Shown: positions 17,198 to 26,202, counted from the stretch's first letter. The stretch is 40,455 bases of DNA from Helicobacteraceae bacterium (GCA_031258155.1 JAIRNH010000055.1:1-40455); one strand, 5' to 3'. Notes: a model not told the origin generated them from the letters alone. Numbers and translations are program-made.

Positions 17198-18121
17198 ATG
17201 TTGATAAGCGGCGCGAAACTATTACGAAAAGCGCACGAGGGCGGTTACGCGATCGGCGCGTTTAATTTCAACAATATGGAGATCGCGCAGGCAATCTTCG
17301 AGGCGGCGAGCGAGGCAAGCTCGCCGATCATCGTTCAGTGTAGCGAGGGCGCGATCAAATACGCCGGCGCGGATATGCTCTACTCGATCGTTAAGACGTT
17401 GAGCGAAAAATACCCTCGTATTCCCGTCGCGCTTAACCTCGATCACGGCACGTCGTTTGAATCGTGCGTTCACGCGATCGCGCACGGTTTTACCAGCGTT
17501 ATGATCGACGCTTCGCACCACAGTTTCGACGAAAATCTCGCGATTACCAAAGAGGTCGTCCGCGTCGCGCACGCGGCGGACGTAGGCGTGGAAGCGGAGC
17601 TTGGGCGGCTGATGGGGATCGAGGATAATATCGTCGTCGAGGGCAAAAACGCCTCGCTGGTAGATCCCGACGAAGCGGAAAAATTTGTCAAAGAGAGCGG
17701 CGTGGATTATCTCGCGCCCGCGATCGGCACTAGCCACGGCGCGTTTAAGTTCAAAGGCGAGCCGAAGCTGGAGTTCGAGCTTTTGAAGGAAGTCAAGCGG
17801 CGCGCGGGTATTCCGCTGGTTTTGCACGGCGCAAGCTCTATTCCCGACGAGGTTCGCGCTTCGTTCGAGCAAACGGGCGGCGATCTTAAAGGATCGAAAG
17901 GCGTTCCAGCAAACTTTTTAGAGCGGGCGATCAAAGGCGGGATCAACAAGGTAAATACCGACACCGATCTTAGAATCGCCTTTATGGCGCAGGTGCGCAA
18001 AGTGGTCAAAGAAAGCCCAAGCGAAATAGACCCGCGCAACTACTTCAAGCCCGCGCGAGCCGCCGTTACGGCGATGTTAGTCGAGCGAATGAAGGTATTA
18101 GGAAGCGCGGGTAAAATCTAA
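17198..18121 (+). CDS. fba: Class II fructose-bisphosphate aldolase
   Basis: The 307-residue cytoplasmic enzyme interconverts fructose 1,6-bisphosphate with glyceraldehyde 3-phosphate and dihydroxyacetone phosphate. Zinc-binding and catalytic residues are seen in NLDHGTSFESC (about residues 79-89), DASHHSFDENL, VLHGASSIP and GINKVNTDTDLR. The length fits the class IIA/B bacterial enzymes of about 305 residues. ATG 17198 follows AAGGAGCGGCT. In many Campylobacterota this enzyme serves gluconeogenesis rather than glycolysis; the window does not show which applies. It is linked to the upstream PpiC gene. Confidence 0.97.
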   Translation: MLISGAKLLRKAHEGGYAIGAFNFNNMEIAQAIFEAASEASSPIIVQCSEGAIKYAGADMLYSIVKTLSEKYPRIPVALNLDHGTSFESCVHAIAHGFTSVMIDASHHSFDENLAITKEVVRVAHAADVGVEAELGRLMGIEDNIVVEGKNASLVDPDEAEKFVKESGVDYLAPAIGTSHGAFKFKGEPKLEFELLKEVKRRAGIPLVLHGASSIPDEVRASFEQTGGDLKGSKGVPANFLERAIKGGINKVNTDTDLRIAFMAQVRKVVKESPSEIDPRNYFKPARAAVTAMLVERMKVLGSAGKI

Positions 18122-18138
18122 GCGGAAGACAAAAGACG

Positions 18139-18888
18139 TTGCGCGAAGTTTTAACGGCGTTGGCAATATGTTTATCCGTTAGCGTATGTTGCGCTACCAA
18201 GCCGATATTAAGAGACGAGGATAAGGATCCGATAGAGACTTTGACGCGACAAATCGAGCGCGATCCGAACGACTACAACTTGTATTGGGGTCGCGCCAAC
18301 GCTTACCTCTCTTTACGCGATTACGAAAAAGCGATCTTTGATTACTCCAAAGCGCTTTCGTTTGAAAATCACTATAAGTATTTAATCCATTTTGATCGGG
18401 CGCAAGCGTATTTCAAACGCGCGTCGTCTTTGGGCGACGACGGCAAGTCAAACGAAAATTACGAGAAGGCGATCGCCGACTATTCCAAGCATATCGAATA
18501 TAGCGCGGCGCTCGGCGGAAACGATCATTACCGCGCATATATGCAACGCGGATATAGCCGCGTCGCGTTGAAGCGCTATGATCTTGCAATCGAGGATTTC
18601 AAGAGCGCGATTAAGGATTCGCCGTATCAGCCGCACCCGTATCGCGAATTAGCCGACGTTTGCGTTAAATTGGGCGATTACGGTTGCGCGATAGAAAGTT
18701 ATAGCGGCGAAATCGAGCGGGCGCGTCCGTTTTATCCAGATAGCGCGTATATAAAACGCGCCGAACTTTACGAGTTAATCGGCGAACGCGAAAAGGCGAT
18801 AAACGACGCTAAAAAAGCGTGCGAAATTAGCCTAGGCGATTGCGCTACGCTTGAGAGGCTTCAATCGCGCCCGCGAGACGAGCGTTAA
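18139..18888 (+). CDS. Exported TPR-repeat protein
   Basis: This 249-residue protein starts with a hydrophobic export segment (about residues 4-19) and then contains about five tetratricopeptide-like repeats, for example YLSLRDYEKAIFDYSKALSF, RVALKRYDLAIEDFKSAIKD and ELIGEREKAINDAKKACEIS. TPR domains mediate protein-protein contacts; here probably in the periplasm. A Cys-Cys pair near residue 18 lies close to the cleavage region but does not fit a lipobox well. The start is TTG 18139, with GGAAG upstream; no ATG is available. It lies between fba and folE with short gaps (17 and 12 bases). Specific function unknown. Confidence 0.8.
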   Translation: MREVLTALAICLSVSVCCATKPILRDEDKDPIETLTRQIERDPNDYNLYWGRANAYLSLRDYEKAIFDYSKALSFENHYKYLIHFDRAQAYFKRASSLGDDGKSNENYEKAIADYSKHIEYSAALGGNDHYRAYMQRGYSRVALKRYDLAIEDFKSAIKDSPYQPHPYRELADVCVKLGDYGCAIESYSGEIERARPFYPDSAYIKRAELYELIGEREKAINDAKKACEISLGDCATLERLQSRPRDER

Positions 18889-18900
18889 AAAGGGTTTAGT

Positions 18901-19476
18901 TTGGATAGAGCGGTTTTTGAAAACGCGGTTGAGACGATACTGACCGAAATCGGCGAGAACCCTAAGCGCGAAGGGCTTTTCAAAACGCCGGAGCGCGTGG
19001 CGAAGGCTTTTGAGGCTCTTACGATCGGCTACCGCCAAGACCCCGCGCAAGTGTTGGGAGACGCGCTGTTTGAAAACCGTAGCTCGCAGATGGTTTTGGT
19101 GCGAGACGCAGAGTTTTATTCGCTATGCGAACACCACCTAATGCCGTTTTTCGGGACGGCAAGCGTAGCGTATATTCCAAACGGCAAGGTCGTGGGGCTT
19201 AGCAAAATACCGCGTATGATCGAGGTGTTCGCGCGCCGTTTGCAGATTCAAGAGCGTATGACGGAGGAGATTGCCGACGCGATTATGGAAACGGTAAAGC
19301 CAAAGGGCGTCGCGGTTTTGATCAACGCTAGGCATCTTTGCATGGAGATGAGAGGCGTTCAAAAACGAAGCGCGATAACTACCACTTCGGCTTTGCGCGG
19401 CATATTTCTAAAGGATATAAAAACGCGCGAGGAGTTTATGAGCATAGCGGGAATGGCGCTAAAAGAGCGTTTCTAA
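18901..19476 (+). CDS. folE: GTP cyclohydrolase I
   Basis: The 191-residue enzyme converts GTP to 7,8-dihydroneopterin triphosphate, the entry to folate and often queuosine synthesis. The zinc ligands are in [12 protein letters not shown] (about residues 78-89) and in [14 protein letters not shown] (about 143-156), and the active-site stretch TTTSALRG follows. Length is typical for the short bacterial form. The start is TTG 18901 with AAAAGGG upstream. It ends 17 bases from the convergent beta-barrel gene. Confidence 0.97.
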   Translation: MDRAVFENAVETILTEIGENPKREGLFKTPERVAKAFEALTIGYRQDPAQVLGDALFENRSSQMVLVRDAEFYSLCEHHLMPFFGTASVAYIPNGKVVGLSKIPRMIEVFARRLQIQERMTEEIADAIMETVKPKGVAVLINARHLCMEMRGVQKRSAITTTSALRGIFLKDIKTREEFMSIAGMALKERF

Positions 19477-19493
19477 AACCTTGCTTGATCGCG

Positions 19494-20037
19494 CTAATAT
19501 CCGCGAAAATAGGCGACGTAATTAAAGCCTATTGTTATCGGAATAATATCGTCGTCTTTGCTTCTCTTCGGCTTTAATTTTGGAGGCAAAAAGAGTCCCG
19601 CCGTAAGACCGAAAGACGAGTCGCGCGATGCGAATCCCACCCCGACGTTAATTCCAAAATTGGAATCGATCTTATCTTTTCTAAAGGCGCCGCTAGTTTT
19701 CGACCAGATCGACGAACGATAATACAGCTCTACAAAACTTGCGCTGTCGATAGACCAATAACTACCGCCGCGACTATAGTAATGAGTTCCAAGCGCCGCT
19801 TGCCAATATTTACGTTCCGCGTCGCCGCCGCGCGTATGAAATTTTTCGACGCCATAGCCAAGTTTAACGCCGAGTTTTTCGTCGAACCGATCAAAAAAGA
19901 ACGAGCGCGTTGATATTGGCTCCCGTAGCTCCGAGAGTATATGCGGACGCTGCAACTCCTATATCTATCTCCTCGCTAGCGTTTAACGTCGCGCATAGCG
20001 CGGCGCAGATTAGCGCCATTTTGCCAATTCGCCGCAT
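19494..20037 (-). pseudogene. Outer-membrane beta-barrel-like protein, frameshifted at a T6 run
   Basis: From ATG 20037 (ribosome site AAGGAAGG) the frame encodes a signal peptide (MRRIGKMALICAALCATLNA) and early barrel sequence (IDIGVAASAYTLGATGANIN), then stops at 19893-19891, 48 residues in. The stop falls directly in a run of six T on the coding strand (19898-19893). Removing one T joins LVLF to DRFDEKLGVKLGYGVEKF in the next frame, which continues for 132 residues to 19494 and ends in aromatic FNYVAYFRGY, typical of a barrel C-terminus. The repaired protein would be 180 residues. The break may be a sequencing or assembly error, a genuine mutation, or reversible slippage. Confidence 0.65.
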
Positions 20038-20153
20038 TTCGCCTTCCTTGCGGGCATAAATAAGATCAAGCATTGACGGCAAATTTTATCCGTTTTTACT
20101 TTATTCGGCGCGATCGGCGGTAGTCTCAAGCGGGCGGGAAATAGCCAATCGGC

Positions 20154-20159
20154 TACAAT
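20154..20159 (+). promoter_or_regulatory. Extended -10 box upstream of the fliI region
   Basis: TCGGCTACAATTC, with TACAAT at 20154-20159, fits the GGCTANAAT pattern. It lies 13 bases before a short open frame at 20173 and 144 bases before fliI. Confidence 0.45.
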
Positions 20160-20172
20160 TCGGGAATACTTT

Positions 20173-20301
20173 ATGTTTAACGGAGCTTTCGCTTTTATGG
20201 ACTACGCGGCATTGAAAAACGCGGATAAAGCTATACCCGCGCGGAGAACCTATATCCTCGGAGCCAACGAGAAATTTACCGGCGCAAGGAAGCGTTTCTA
20301 A
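20173..20301 (+). CDS. Possible 42-residue small protein upstream of fliI
   Basis: An ATG-started frame (MFNGAFAFMDYAALKNADKA and 22 more residues, ending KFTGARKRF) begins 13 bases after a promoter-like box and stops two bases before the fliI GTG. Its composition is compatible with coding, but the ribosome site is poor; the internal ATG at 20197 with GGAG upstream would give 34 residues. No family recognised. It could be a leader peptide coupling to fliI. Confidence 0.35.
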   Translation: MFNGAFAFMDYAALKNADKAIPARRTYILGANEKFTGARKRF

Positions 20302-20303
20302 CC

Positions 20304-21641
20304 GTGTCGCTTAGGAAAGCGCGGGAACGGATCAAAGCTACGCCGCTTAGCATTCCGTTCGGACGCGCTCTAAAGATCAGCTCGACTCATATCGTCGGAT
20401 CGGAGCTAAAAGTAGGGATCGGCGATATGGTGCGCGTCGAACGCGGCGGAGACGAGAATCCCGTTTTTGGAATGATCACCGCGATCGAAGAGGGTAGATT
20501 TATCGTAACCCCGTTTGGCTTTGTCGAAGGGCTGAAAACAGGCGACGCGATCTATCGCGAAGCGCAAGGCATGGGCGTGGGCGTGGGAAAAGCTATGCTA
20601 GGCAGAGCGTTTAACCCTTTTGGCGCGCCGATCGACGGCAAAGGCGAGATCGTCTTTAGCGAATGGCGTTCTATGTTAAGAGCGCCGATCGCGCCAATGA
20701 TGCGCGAGTCGATCCGCGAGCCGTTAAAAACGGGCGTTCGGGCGATTGACGCTTTTTTGACGACCGGCAAAGGGCAGAAGGTTGGGATTTTCGCCGGATC
20801 GGGCGTAGGCAAATCCACTTTGATGGGACTGATCGTGCGCGGCAGTTCCGCCGCAATAAAAGTGATCGCGTTGATTGGGGAGCGCGGGAGGGAGGTGCCG
20901 GAATTTATCGAGGAGGCGCTAGGAGGCGATCTGACAAATACGGTGATTATCGCCGCCACAAGCGACGATAGCCCGCTAATGCGCAAATTCGGCGCGTTCG
21001 CCGCGATGAGCGTCGCCGAATATTTTAAAGATTTAGGGCGCGACGTTCTGTTTATGATGGACAGCGTTACGCGCTTCGCTATGGCGCAAAGAGAGATAGG
21101 TCTGGCGCTTGGCGAGCCGCCCACCAGCAAGGGCTACCCGCCGAGCGTGTTTAGCCTTCTGCCGCAATTGATGGAGCGAGCGGGCAACGAAAAGGGCAAA
21201 GGGAGCATTACGGCGTTTTTTACCGTCCTTGTCGAAGGCGACGATATGAACGATCCAATAGCCGATCAAGCGCGTTCCATCTTGGACGGACATATCGTTT
21301 TGAATCGCCGTTTGAGCGATCAAGGGCTATATCCGCCGATCGACGTTCTTTCTTCCGCTTCGCGCCTGATGTATAATCTTATCGGCGACGATCATAAGGA
21401 GGCGGCGCGGTCGGCGAGGCGGATTTTGGCTCTGCTACGCGACAACGAAACGCTCGTTAGGATCGGCGCTTATACGCCCGGAAGCGACAAAGAGTTAGAC
21501 GCGGCTTTGAAAATTAAGCCTTTTTTGGAACAATTTGTTTCCCAAAACGAGCCGGACGTAAAATCATTTGACGATCTCGTCGCCGAGATGATCGCGATAG
21601 TTCGTCCCGAAAAGCAAAAAGGAGGCGCAAAAAATGGGTAA
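20304..21641 (+). CDS. fliI: Flagellar export ATPase FliI
   Basis: The 445-residue ATPase energises the flagellar type III export gate on the cytoplasmic side. Walker A is GIFAGSGVGKSTLMG (about residues 163-177), and the F1-beta-like ALIGERGREVPEFIEEALGG and DVLFMMDSVTRFAMAQREI segments follow, with the FliI/YscN motif GLALGEPPTSKGYPPSVFS. Length is normal. The start is GTG 20304, with AAGGAAGCG upstream. The stop overlaps the next gene by 8 bases. fliQ, fliP and stator genes lie elsewhere in the window, unlinked, as in other Campylobacterota. Confidence 0.97.
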   Translation: MSLRKARERIKATPLSIPFGRALKISSTHIVGSELKVGIGDMVRVERGGDENPVFGMITAIEEGRFIVTPFGFVEGLKTGDAIYREAQGMGVGVGKAMLGRAFNPFGAPIDGKGEIVFSEWRSMLRAPIAPMMRESIREPLKTGVRAIDAFLTTGKGQKVGIFAGSGVGKSTLMGLIVRGSSAAIKVIALIGERGREVPEFIEEALGGDLTNTVIIAATSDDSPLMRKFGAFAAMSVAEYFKDLGRDVLFMMDSVTRFAMAQREIGLALGEPPTSKGYPPSVFSLLPQLMERAGNEKGKGSITAFFTVLVEGDDMNDPIADQARSILDGHIVLNRRLSDQGLYPPIDVLSSASRLMYNLIGDDHKEAARSARRILALLRDNETLVRIGAYTPGSDKELDAALKIKPFLEQFVSQNEPDVKSFDDLVAEMIAIVRPEKQKGGAKNG

Positions 21642-22173
21642 AAGAGCGCTTATGCCGCTTGCCAACGGATTTGAAGAGATCGAAGCGGTTACTATTATAG
21701 ATATTTTAAGAAGAGCCGGCGTAGAGGTGGAGATCGCGGGTTTAGGGCGATATGAGGTTCTTGGCGCGCACGGCGTGGCGATCGCCGCCGAAACGACGAT
21801 CGAGGACGCGGAGGGCGATAGTTTTGATCTGGTCGTGCTGGCGGGCGGACACGAAAACGCGATGAGCCTATCGAGCGACGCGGCGACAATAAAAATACTC
21901 CGCAAAGCAAAAAAAGAGGGCAAGTTGATCGCAGCTATTTGCGCCGCGCCGATCGCTTTGGCGCAAGCGGGCGTTATCTCCGGAGAGTTCACCTGCTACG
22001 ACGGATACGAGGGAGGAATCGAAGGCGCGTATAAATGCGAGCGAGTGGTTGAAAGCGACAATGTAATCACGTCGCGAGGTCCGGGAACCGCCGCCGATTT
22101 TGCCTTCGCGTTGGTTACAAAGCTAATCGGCGCGGAGATGACGGCGCATATTAAACGCGCGATGTATTTTTAG
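21634..22173 (+). CDS. DJ-1/PfpI-family protein (DJ-1 branch)
   Basis: A 179-residue single-domain protein of the DJ-1 superfamily. LMPLANGFEEIEAVTIIDIL (residues 6-25) carries the conserved Glu, and AAICAAPIALAQAGV (about 107-121) holds the nucleophile-elbow Cys. Later VITSRGPGTAADFAFALV is typical of the YajL/ThiJ branch. Proposed activities are protein repair or glyoxalase-like detoxification and oxidative-stress protection; sequence cannot choose. ATG 21634 follows AGGAGGCGCA and overlaps the fliI stop by 8 bases, so it is translated with fliI, though there is no known functional link. Confidence 0.9.
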   Translation: MGKRALMPLANGFEEIEAVTIIDILRRAGVEVEIAGLGRYEVLGAHGVAIAAETTIEDAEGDSFDLVVLAGGHENAMSLSSDAATIKILRKAKKEGKLIAAICAAPIALAQAGVISGEFTCYDGYEGGIEGAYKCERVVESDNVITSRGPGTAADFAFALVTKLIGAEMTAHIKRAMYF

Positions 22174-22296
22174 CGTTTCGCGCGCAAACTTGCGCCGCGC
22201 GTCCGTATTTCCAACCCGCGATGGCAACTTACCGCCAACGCGGCGCTTGCGATCGTTCTAAACCAACCCGTCCGCTTAGAGCCAACGAACCAACGC

Positions 22297-22764
22297 TTAC
22301 GGAGCGCCGTCTGGTATCGACCGCGATAGAGCCAGTTGCGACTCTTTCACGCCCTTTTGCCCCTCCTCTTCGCCGACAAGCTGTAGCTTATTGCGAGCCG
22401 TTAAGACCCCCATCTTTACCTCCTGCCAGATGTAATAGAGTTTATTCGCCGCCGCGTTAAGGTCAAGAAGCGATTCGTTTTCAGCCTTTCCCTTAAAGAT
22501 ATGCCGTCCGGGCGCTAACTCTACGTAGTGATAGGTCTGTTTAGCCGTCGATCCAATAAGCCAATCATCTACAAAAACGTCCATTTTTATCGCCGCGCCG
22601 AAAAACTCGTTGCGGTAGATATAAACGCCAGCCTTGCCGTTTGTAGGCGCTTTGAACTCCTTAGCCTTTAGATCGTCCGCGCTTGAAGCCATAGGCACGG
22701 ACGCGCAACCGCTTAAAAACCAAACGCCAACCAACGCTAAGCAGCTAATCAGAAAGTTTTTCAT
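22297..22764 (-). CDS. DUF2846-like lipoprotein
   Basis: The 155-residue protein has a lipoprotein signal peptide with lipobox LSGC (Cys at residue 20), so it should be lipid-anchored. The mature part contains GKAGVYIYRNEFFGAAIKMD and ELAPGRHIFKGKAENES, the pattern of DUF2846-type proteins: a small beta-rich domain of unknown function. ATG 22764 has AAGGAG upstream. It starts 24 bases after the end of the phase-variable barrel gene on the same strand and is probably cotranscribed with it. It has its own ribosome site, so it may still be made when the upstream gene is OFF, barring polarity. Confidence 0.85.
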   Translation of the reverse strand: MKNFLISCLALVGVWFLSGCASVPMASSADDLKAKEFKAPTNGKAGVYIYRNEFFGAAIKMDVFVDDWLIGSTAKQTYHYVELAPGRHIFKGKAENESLLDLNAAANKLYYIWQEVKMGVLTARNKLQLVGEEEGQKGVKESQLALSRSIPDGAP

Positions 22765-22788
22765 TCCAACTCCTTTTTTGCTTAGCTG

Positions 22789-23521
22789 CTACTCTACGAA
22801 AAACGCGTAGCTAAACAGGAATGAAAGACCGCCGAAGTTTTCGGATTCTTTTTTGCCGCCGTAGTTGTATTCAAGCTCTACCGGTATGCTACGATAGCCG
22901 ATTGAAAACTTAGCGCCGCCGCCAAAAACGTAACCTCCATAGATGCCAAAACTTACGCCGTCGCCTGAAAGACTATAGCCAACGTTGTAGTATTCGTCGC
23001 TACCGCCCGAAGCGCTAACAACGCCAAGCTCCGCTCCAATAAAAACGGAGTCGCTCTTGTAGCCTTCGATATAGTATTCGGCGGCTACGCCCGGAATAAC
23101 GATCGTATCTACATAATCGTCCGTCTTGCCTACGGCATCCTCCACCGAAACGGCGGTAAACGAAAGAGACAGTTGCGGTTTAACGACGACGTTTTCCGCT
23201 ACTCCAATTGGAACGCCCGCGTGCAGTTCAAAAAACAGACCCAGACCTTCGGAATCAACGCCATACGCGTCCTCGACGGCGCTAGTGTGGTTGCCTCCCG
23301 TATTAAACCCCGCTCCAAACTCAAAACCTATATCCGCGGCTTGAACGTTAGGAACGAAAACTAACGAAAGGACAAAAGCAAAAGAGGCGAGAATCCCGCT
23401 TTTTACAACCCTAACGGGGGGGGGGGGGGGTTGAACCTGTAATCGCAAACTCGTTCGTTTGCGCGGAGTTATCTGTTTCCGACGTAACAGCCGCGTTGGG
23501 CGGCGACCTGAATAGACGCAT
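22789..23521 (-). CDS. Outer-membrane beta-barrel-like protein, phase-variable by a C15 tract (OFF as read)
   Basis: The best start is ATG 23521, five bases after AAGGAGGG (23534-23527). From it, 30 codons lead into a run of 15 C on the coding strand. As given, the frame then reads Arg-stop, about 36 codons in. With 14 (or 11 or 17) C, it enters the long frame of 243 residues: a signal peptide (VVKSGILASFAFVLSLVFVP, cleaved near VQA-ADI, about residues 38-61) and a Gly- and aromatic-rich body (GFEFGAGFNTGG, YNVGYSLSGDGVSFGIYGGY) ending SYAFFVE, as in small outer-membrane barrels. A TTG at 23448 is in frame with the body now but has no ribosome site. TATAAA (minus, 23558-23553) is a possible -10. 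The extension of about 35 residues before the signal peptide is odd. Confidence 0.75.
23416..23430. repeat. Homopolymer of 15 G (plus strand), slippage tract
   Basis: Fifteen uninterrupted G on the plus strand, that is C15 in the coding strand of the barrel gene. It begins 91 bases after the first base of the ATG codon at 23521. Distance from ATG to the first base after the tract is 106 bases, one more than a multiple of three, which puts the downstream frame out of phase. G/C tracts of this kind are the classic contingency-locus element of Campylobacter and Helicobacter. Confidence 0.95.
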
Positions 23522-23949
23522 TGAAACCCTCCTTCTTGGAATATAAGTCGTCTTTATATAACAGAACTCCTTAAAAAATGACCATATTTAAGATAGCTAG
23601 GCTTTTGATCGATTAACAATGCCGATCGTTTTTACCGCCGCGATCGCGAGAATAACGGCAAACGCTCGATTTAGTAGAGCGCCGCGCCGCCTCTTTGTCG
23701 TTTTCGCGGCGCGCGTAACGACTTGCCGTCCTTCGCGTTCCATTAGGCAAAGGCGTATAGCGCGATCGCGATAGATCGCGCCGTTTGTTTTCGGCGTTTT
23801 TGCGTTCTAATGGCGGGAGCGGAAAGAGCGCCGTAATTTTTTACCGCCGCCTACTTGGTAACCGCGCCCAAAAGGGCGGCGCGATCCTCGCTCTATTAGC
23901 GGCTTTCGGCTATAATCCGCGCTTTTAGCTTTAGCAAAAGGTTACGCGC
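23522..23949. other. Divergent intergenic region between barrel gene and ilvB
   Basis: About 430 bases without a supportable gene. It holds the barrel gene's ribosome site, a possible minus-strand -10 box, dense GATCGC motifs (for example around 23639 and 23763), a GCCC-AAAA-GGGC hairpin near 23866-23877, and the ilvB promoter box. I see no leader peptide with branched-chain codons downstream of that box, so classical attenuation of ilvB is not indicated. Confidence 0.5.
23911..23916 (+). promoter_or_regulatory. Extended -10 box for ilvB
   Basis: TCGGCTATAATCC, with TATAAT at 23911-23916, is 33 bases before the ilvB ATG and matches the GGCTANAAT pattern. Confidence 0.5.
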
Positions 23950-25641
23950 ATGGAATTAAACGGTTCGCAGATGATTGTCGAGGCTTTACGCGCCGAAGGC
24001 GTGAAAACGGTTTTCGGCTATCCGGGCGGCGCGGTGTTGAATTTATACGACGAACTATATAAACAAAAATATTTCGAACATATTTTAACCCGCCACGAAC
24101 AGGCGGCGGTGCATGCCGCCGACGGCTACGCCAGAGCCAGCGGCAAAGTCGGCGTGGCGATCGTAACGAGCGGACCCGGATTTACCAACGCCGTAACGGG
24201 CATAGCGACGGCGCACACCGATTCGATCCCGCTTGTGATCATAAGCGGGCAGGTTGCCGCGGCGCTAATTGGCACGGACGCTTTTCAAGAGATTGACGCG
24301 GTCGGCATTAGCAGACCTTGCACGAAACATAACTTTCTCGTCAAAAGCATTTCCGAGCTTCCGCTCATCTTGAAAGAGGCGTTTTATATCGCCAGAAGCG
24401 GCAGACCCGGACCGGTGCATATAGATATTCCGAAGGATATAACGGCTGAAATAGGGCAGTTTAACTATCCAAGCGAAATAACTATGAAAACCTATAAGCC
24501 GACGATAAAGGGCAACCCGCGGCAGATTCAGAAAGCGGCGCAGGCGATAAGGGAGTCGTCGCAACCCGTTTTTTACGCGGGCGGCGGCGTTATGCTTTCA
24601 AACGCGGTTAAAGAGACTCGCAGTCTCGTCGAGCTGACGGGCGTTCCGCTAGTCGAAACCCTAATGGCGCGAGGAACGCTCGCCGCAGGCGATCCAAACC
24701 TGCTTGGAATGGTAGGCATGCACGGCTCTTACGCGGCGAATATGGCGGTAAGCGAAGCCGATCTATTAATCGCGTTAGGCGCGAGATTTGACGATCGCGT
24801 TACGGGGCGGCTTGGCGAGTTTGCCAAACACGCGAAAATTATCCATATCGACGTCGATCCTTCCAGTATTGGCAAGATCGTCGAAGCGGATTATCCGATT
24901 GTGGGCGATCTTAAAATCGCGCTGGGCGATCTATACGCGCAGTTATCGGAGAAATTCGACAAGAATCGTTTGAGCGATTGGCGATCGAGGCTTTCAAACT
25001 ACGCCGCTATTTATCCGCTTGGCTACGACGACGAGGGCGACGCGATTAAACCGCAATGGGTCGTAGAGGAGGTTGGCAAGGCGCTTGGCTCCAAAGCCGT
25101 TATCACTACGGACGTTGGTCAGCATCAGATGTGGGCGGCGCAATACTACCCGTTTGACGGCGCGAATAGATGGATCACAAGCGGCGGGCTTGGAACGATG
25201 GGATACGGCTTTCCAGCCGCGCTTGGCGCTAAAAAAGCCAGACCGGAGGCGACCGTCGTTAATTTCACGGGCGACGGATCGATCTTGATGAATATCCAAG
25301 AGCTTACGACCGCTTCGGCTAACAATATAGCGGTTATCAACGTCGTGCTGAACAACAACTATCTAGGCATGGTGCGCCAGTGGCAGACTTTCTTTTACGA
25401 CAACCGCATTTCGCACACCGATCTAAGCGCGCAACCGGATTTCGTAAAGCTCGCCGAAGCCTTTGGCGCTTTTGGGGCTAGAGCGGCTAAAAAAGAGGAG
25501 TTTCTAGAGGCGTTTAACGCGGCGATCGCAAGCGGCAAAACCGCTATTTTGGACGTGGCGATCGATCGCGACGAGAACGTGTTGCCTATGGTGCCGACCG
25601 GCGGCGCTCTTTACAATATGATTTTGGATTATAAGGAGTAA
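23950..25641 (+). CDS. ilvB: Acetolactate synthase, large (catalytic) subunit
   Basis: The 563-residue thiamine-diphosphate enzyme makes acetolactate or acetohydroxybutyrate for valine, leucine and isoleucine. The N-terminal domain has [14 protein letters not shown] and [18 protein letters not shown] with the catalytic Glu (about residue 48). The ThDP-Mg site is [18 protein letters not shown], followed by VINVVLNN (about 435-465). Length is typical. ATG 23950 follows AAAAGG. The regulatory subunit gene follows after 4 bases, then lpxD, matching the ilvI-ilvH-lpxD order I recall from Campylobacter. Confidence 0.97.
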   Translation: MELNGSQMIVEALRAEGVKTVFGYPGGAVLNLYDELYKQKYFEHILTRHEQAAVHAADGYARASGKVGVAIVTSGPGFTNAVTGIATAHTDSIPLVIISGQVAAALIGTDAFQEIDAVGISRPCTKHNFLVKSISELPLILKEAFYIARSGRPGPVHIDIPKDITAEIGQFNYPSEITMKTYKPTIKGNPRQIQKAAQAIRESSQPVFYAGGGVMLSNAVKETRSLVELTGVPLVETLMARGTLAAGDPNLLGMVGMHGSYAANMAVSEADLLIALGARFDDRVTGRLGEFAKHAKIIHIDVDPSSIGKIVEADYPIVGDLKIALGDLYAQLSEKFDKNRLSDWRSRLSNYAAIYPLGYDDEGDAIKPQWVVEEVGKALGSKAVITTDVGQHQMWAAQYYPFDGANRWITSGGLGTMGYGFPAALGAKKARPEATVVNFTGDGSILMNIQELTTASANNIAVINVVLNNNYLGMVRQWQTFFYDNRISHTDLSAQPDFVKLAEAFGAFGARAAKKEEFLEAFNAAIASGKTAILDVAIDRDENVLPMVPTGGALYNMILDYKE

Positions 25642-25645
25642 CCCG

Positions 25646-26122
25646 ATGCAAACGGAAAGAAGGGTGATCTCCGTCGTAGTTTTAAATGAACACGGCGTTT
25701 TGTCGCGTATAAGCGGGCTGTTTGCCGGACGCGGCTACAACATAGAGAGTTTGACGGTCGCGCCGATTCCAAGCGGCGAATACTCGCATATTAGTATCGT
25801 TACGATCGGAAGCGCGAAGGTTTTAGAGCAGATTGTTAAACAGCTGCATAAGCTAATTCCCGTCTTGAAAGTTATCGATCACGAACGAGAAAAAACTATC
25901 GAAAAAGAGCTGGCGCTGGCAAAATTTCCGATCTCGGAATCGCTTAGCGACATCGACGCGCTGTGCCGCGCCTACAACGGCAAAATCGCCAACGTGGGCG
26001 AGGATTTTATCGTGGCTATGGTCGCGGACGAACCGGATCGGGTCGGCAACTTTTTGAAGGCGATTAAAAAATACAATCCAAAAGAGATCGTGCGTAGCGG
26101 CGTGGTGGCTATGGAACGCTGA
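25646..26122 (+). CDS. ilvN: Acetolactate synthase, small (regulatory) subunit
   Basis: The 158-residue subunit binds valine and controls the large subunit. The N-terminal ACT domain is clear: RVISVVVLNEHGVLSRISGL then FAGRGYNIESLTVAPI (residues 6-40). A C-terminal ACT-like domain (about 80-158) ends EIVRSGVVAMER, the normal family end. ATG 25646 lies 4 bases after the ilvB stop with AAGGAG at the ilvB end, so it is translated from the same mRNA. In paired nomenclature it could equally be called ilvH. Confidence 0.97.
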   Translation: MQTERRVISVVVLNEHGVLSRISGLFAGRGYNIESLTVAPIPSGEYSHISIVTIGSAKVLEQIVKQLHKLIPVLKVIDHEREKTIEKELALAKFPISESLSDIDALCRAYNGKIANVGEDFIVAMVADEPDRVGNFLKAIKKYNPKEIVRSGVVAMER

Positions 26123-26156
26123 AAGTTTAACGGCGTTAGTTTATATTAAATTGCGC

Positions 26157-26162
26157 TAGAAT
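26157..26162 (+). promoter_or_regulatory. Candidate -10 box for lpxD
   Basis: TGCGCTAGAATGC, with TAGAAT at 26157-26162, is 40 bases before the lpxD ATG. It suggests lpxD can be expressed apart from ilvBN. Confidence 0.45.
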
Positions 26163-26202
26163 GCGCGGCTAGTCTATAAAAGTTCTTAATTGAAGGTATT
26201 GC

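Noticed and set aside
19891-19955. Independent start of the 153-residue frame at 19955
   Set aside because: The first 21 residues lie opposite the better frame carrying the signal peptide; the frame is explained as the continuation of one broken gene.
22182-22195. Terminator after the DJ-1 family gene (GCGCAAACTTGCGC)
   Set aside because: Stem of five to six pairs with no T-run; too weak to call.
23426-23448. TTG 23448 as the true start of the barrel gene
   Set aside because: No ribosome site before it, and an ATG with AAGGAGGG lies upstream; the TTG frame is open only because of the tract length.
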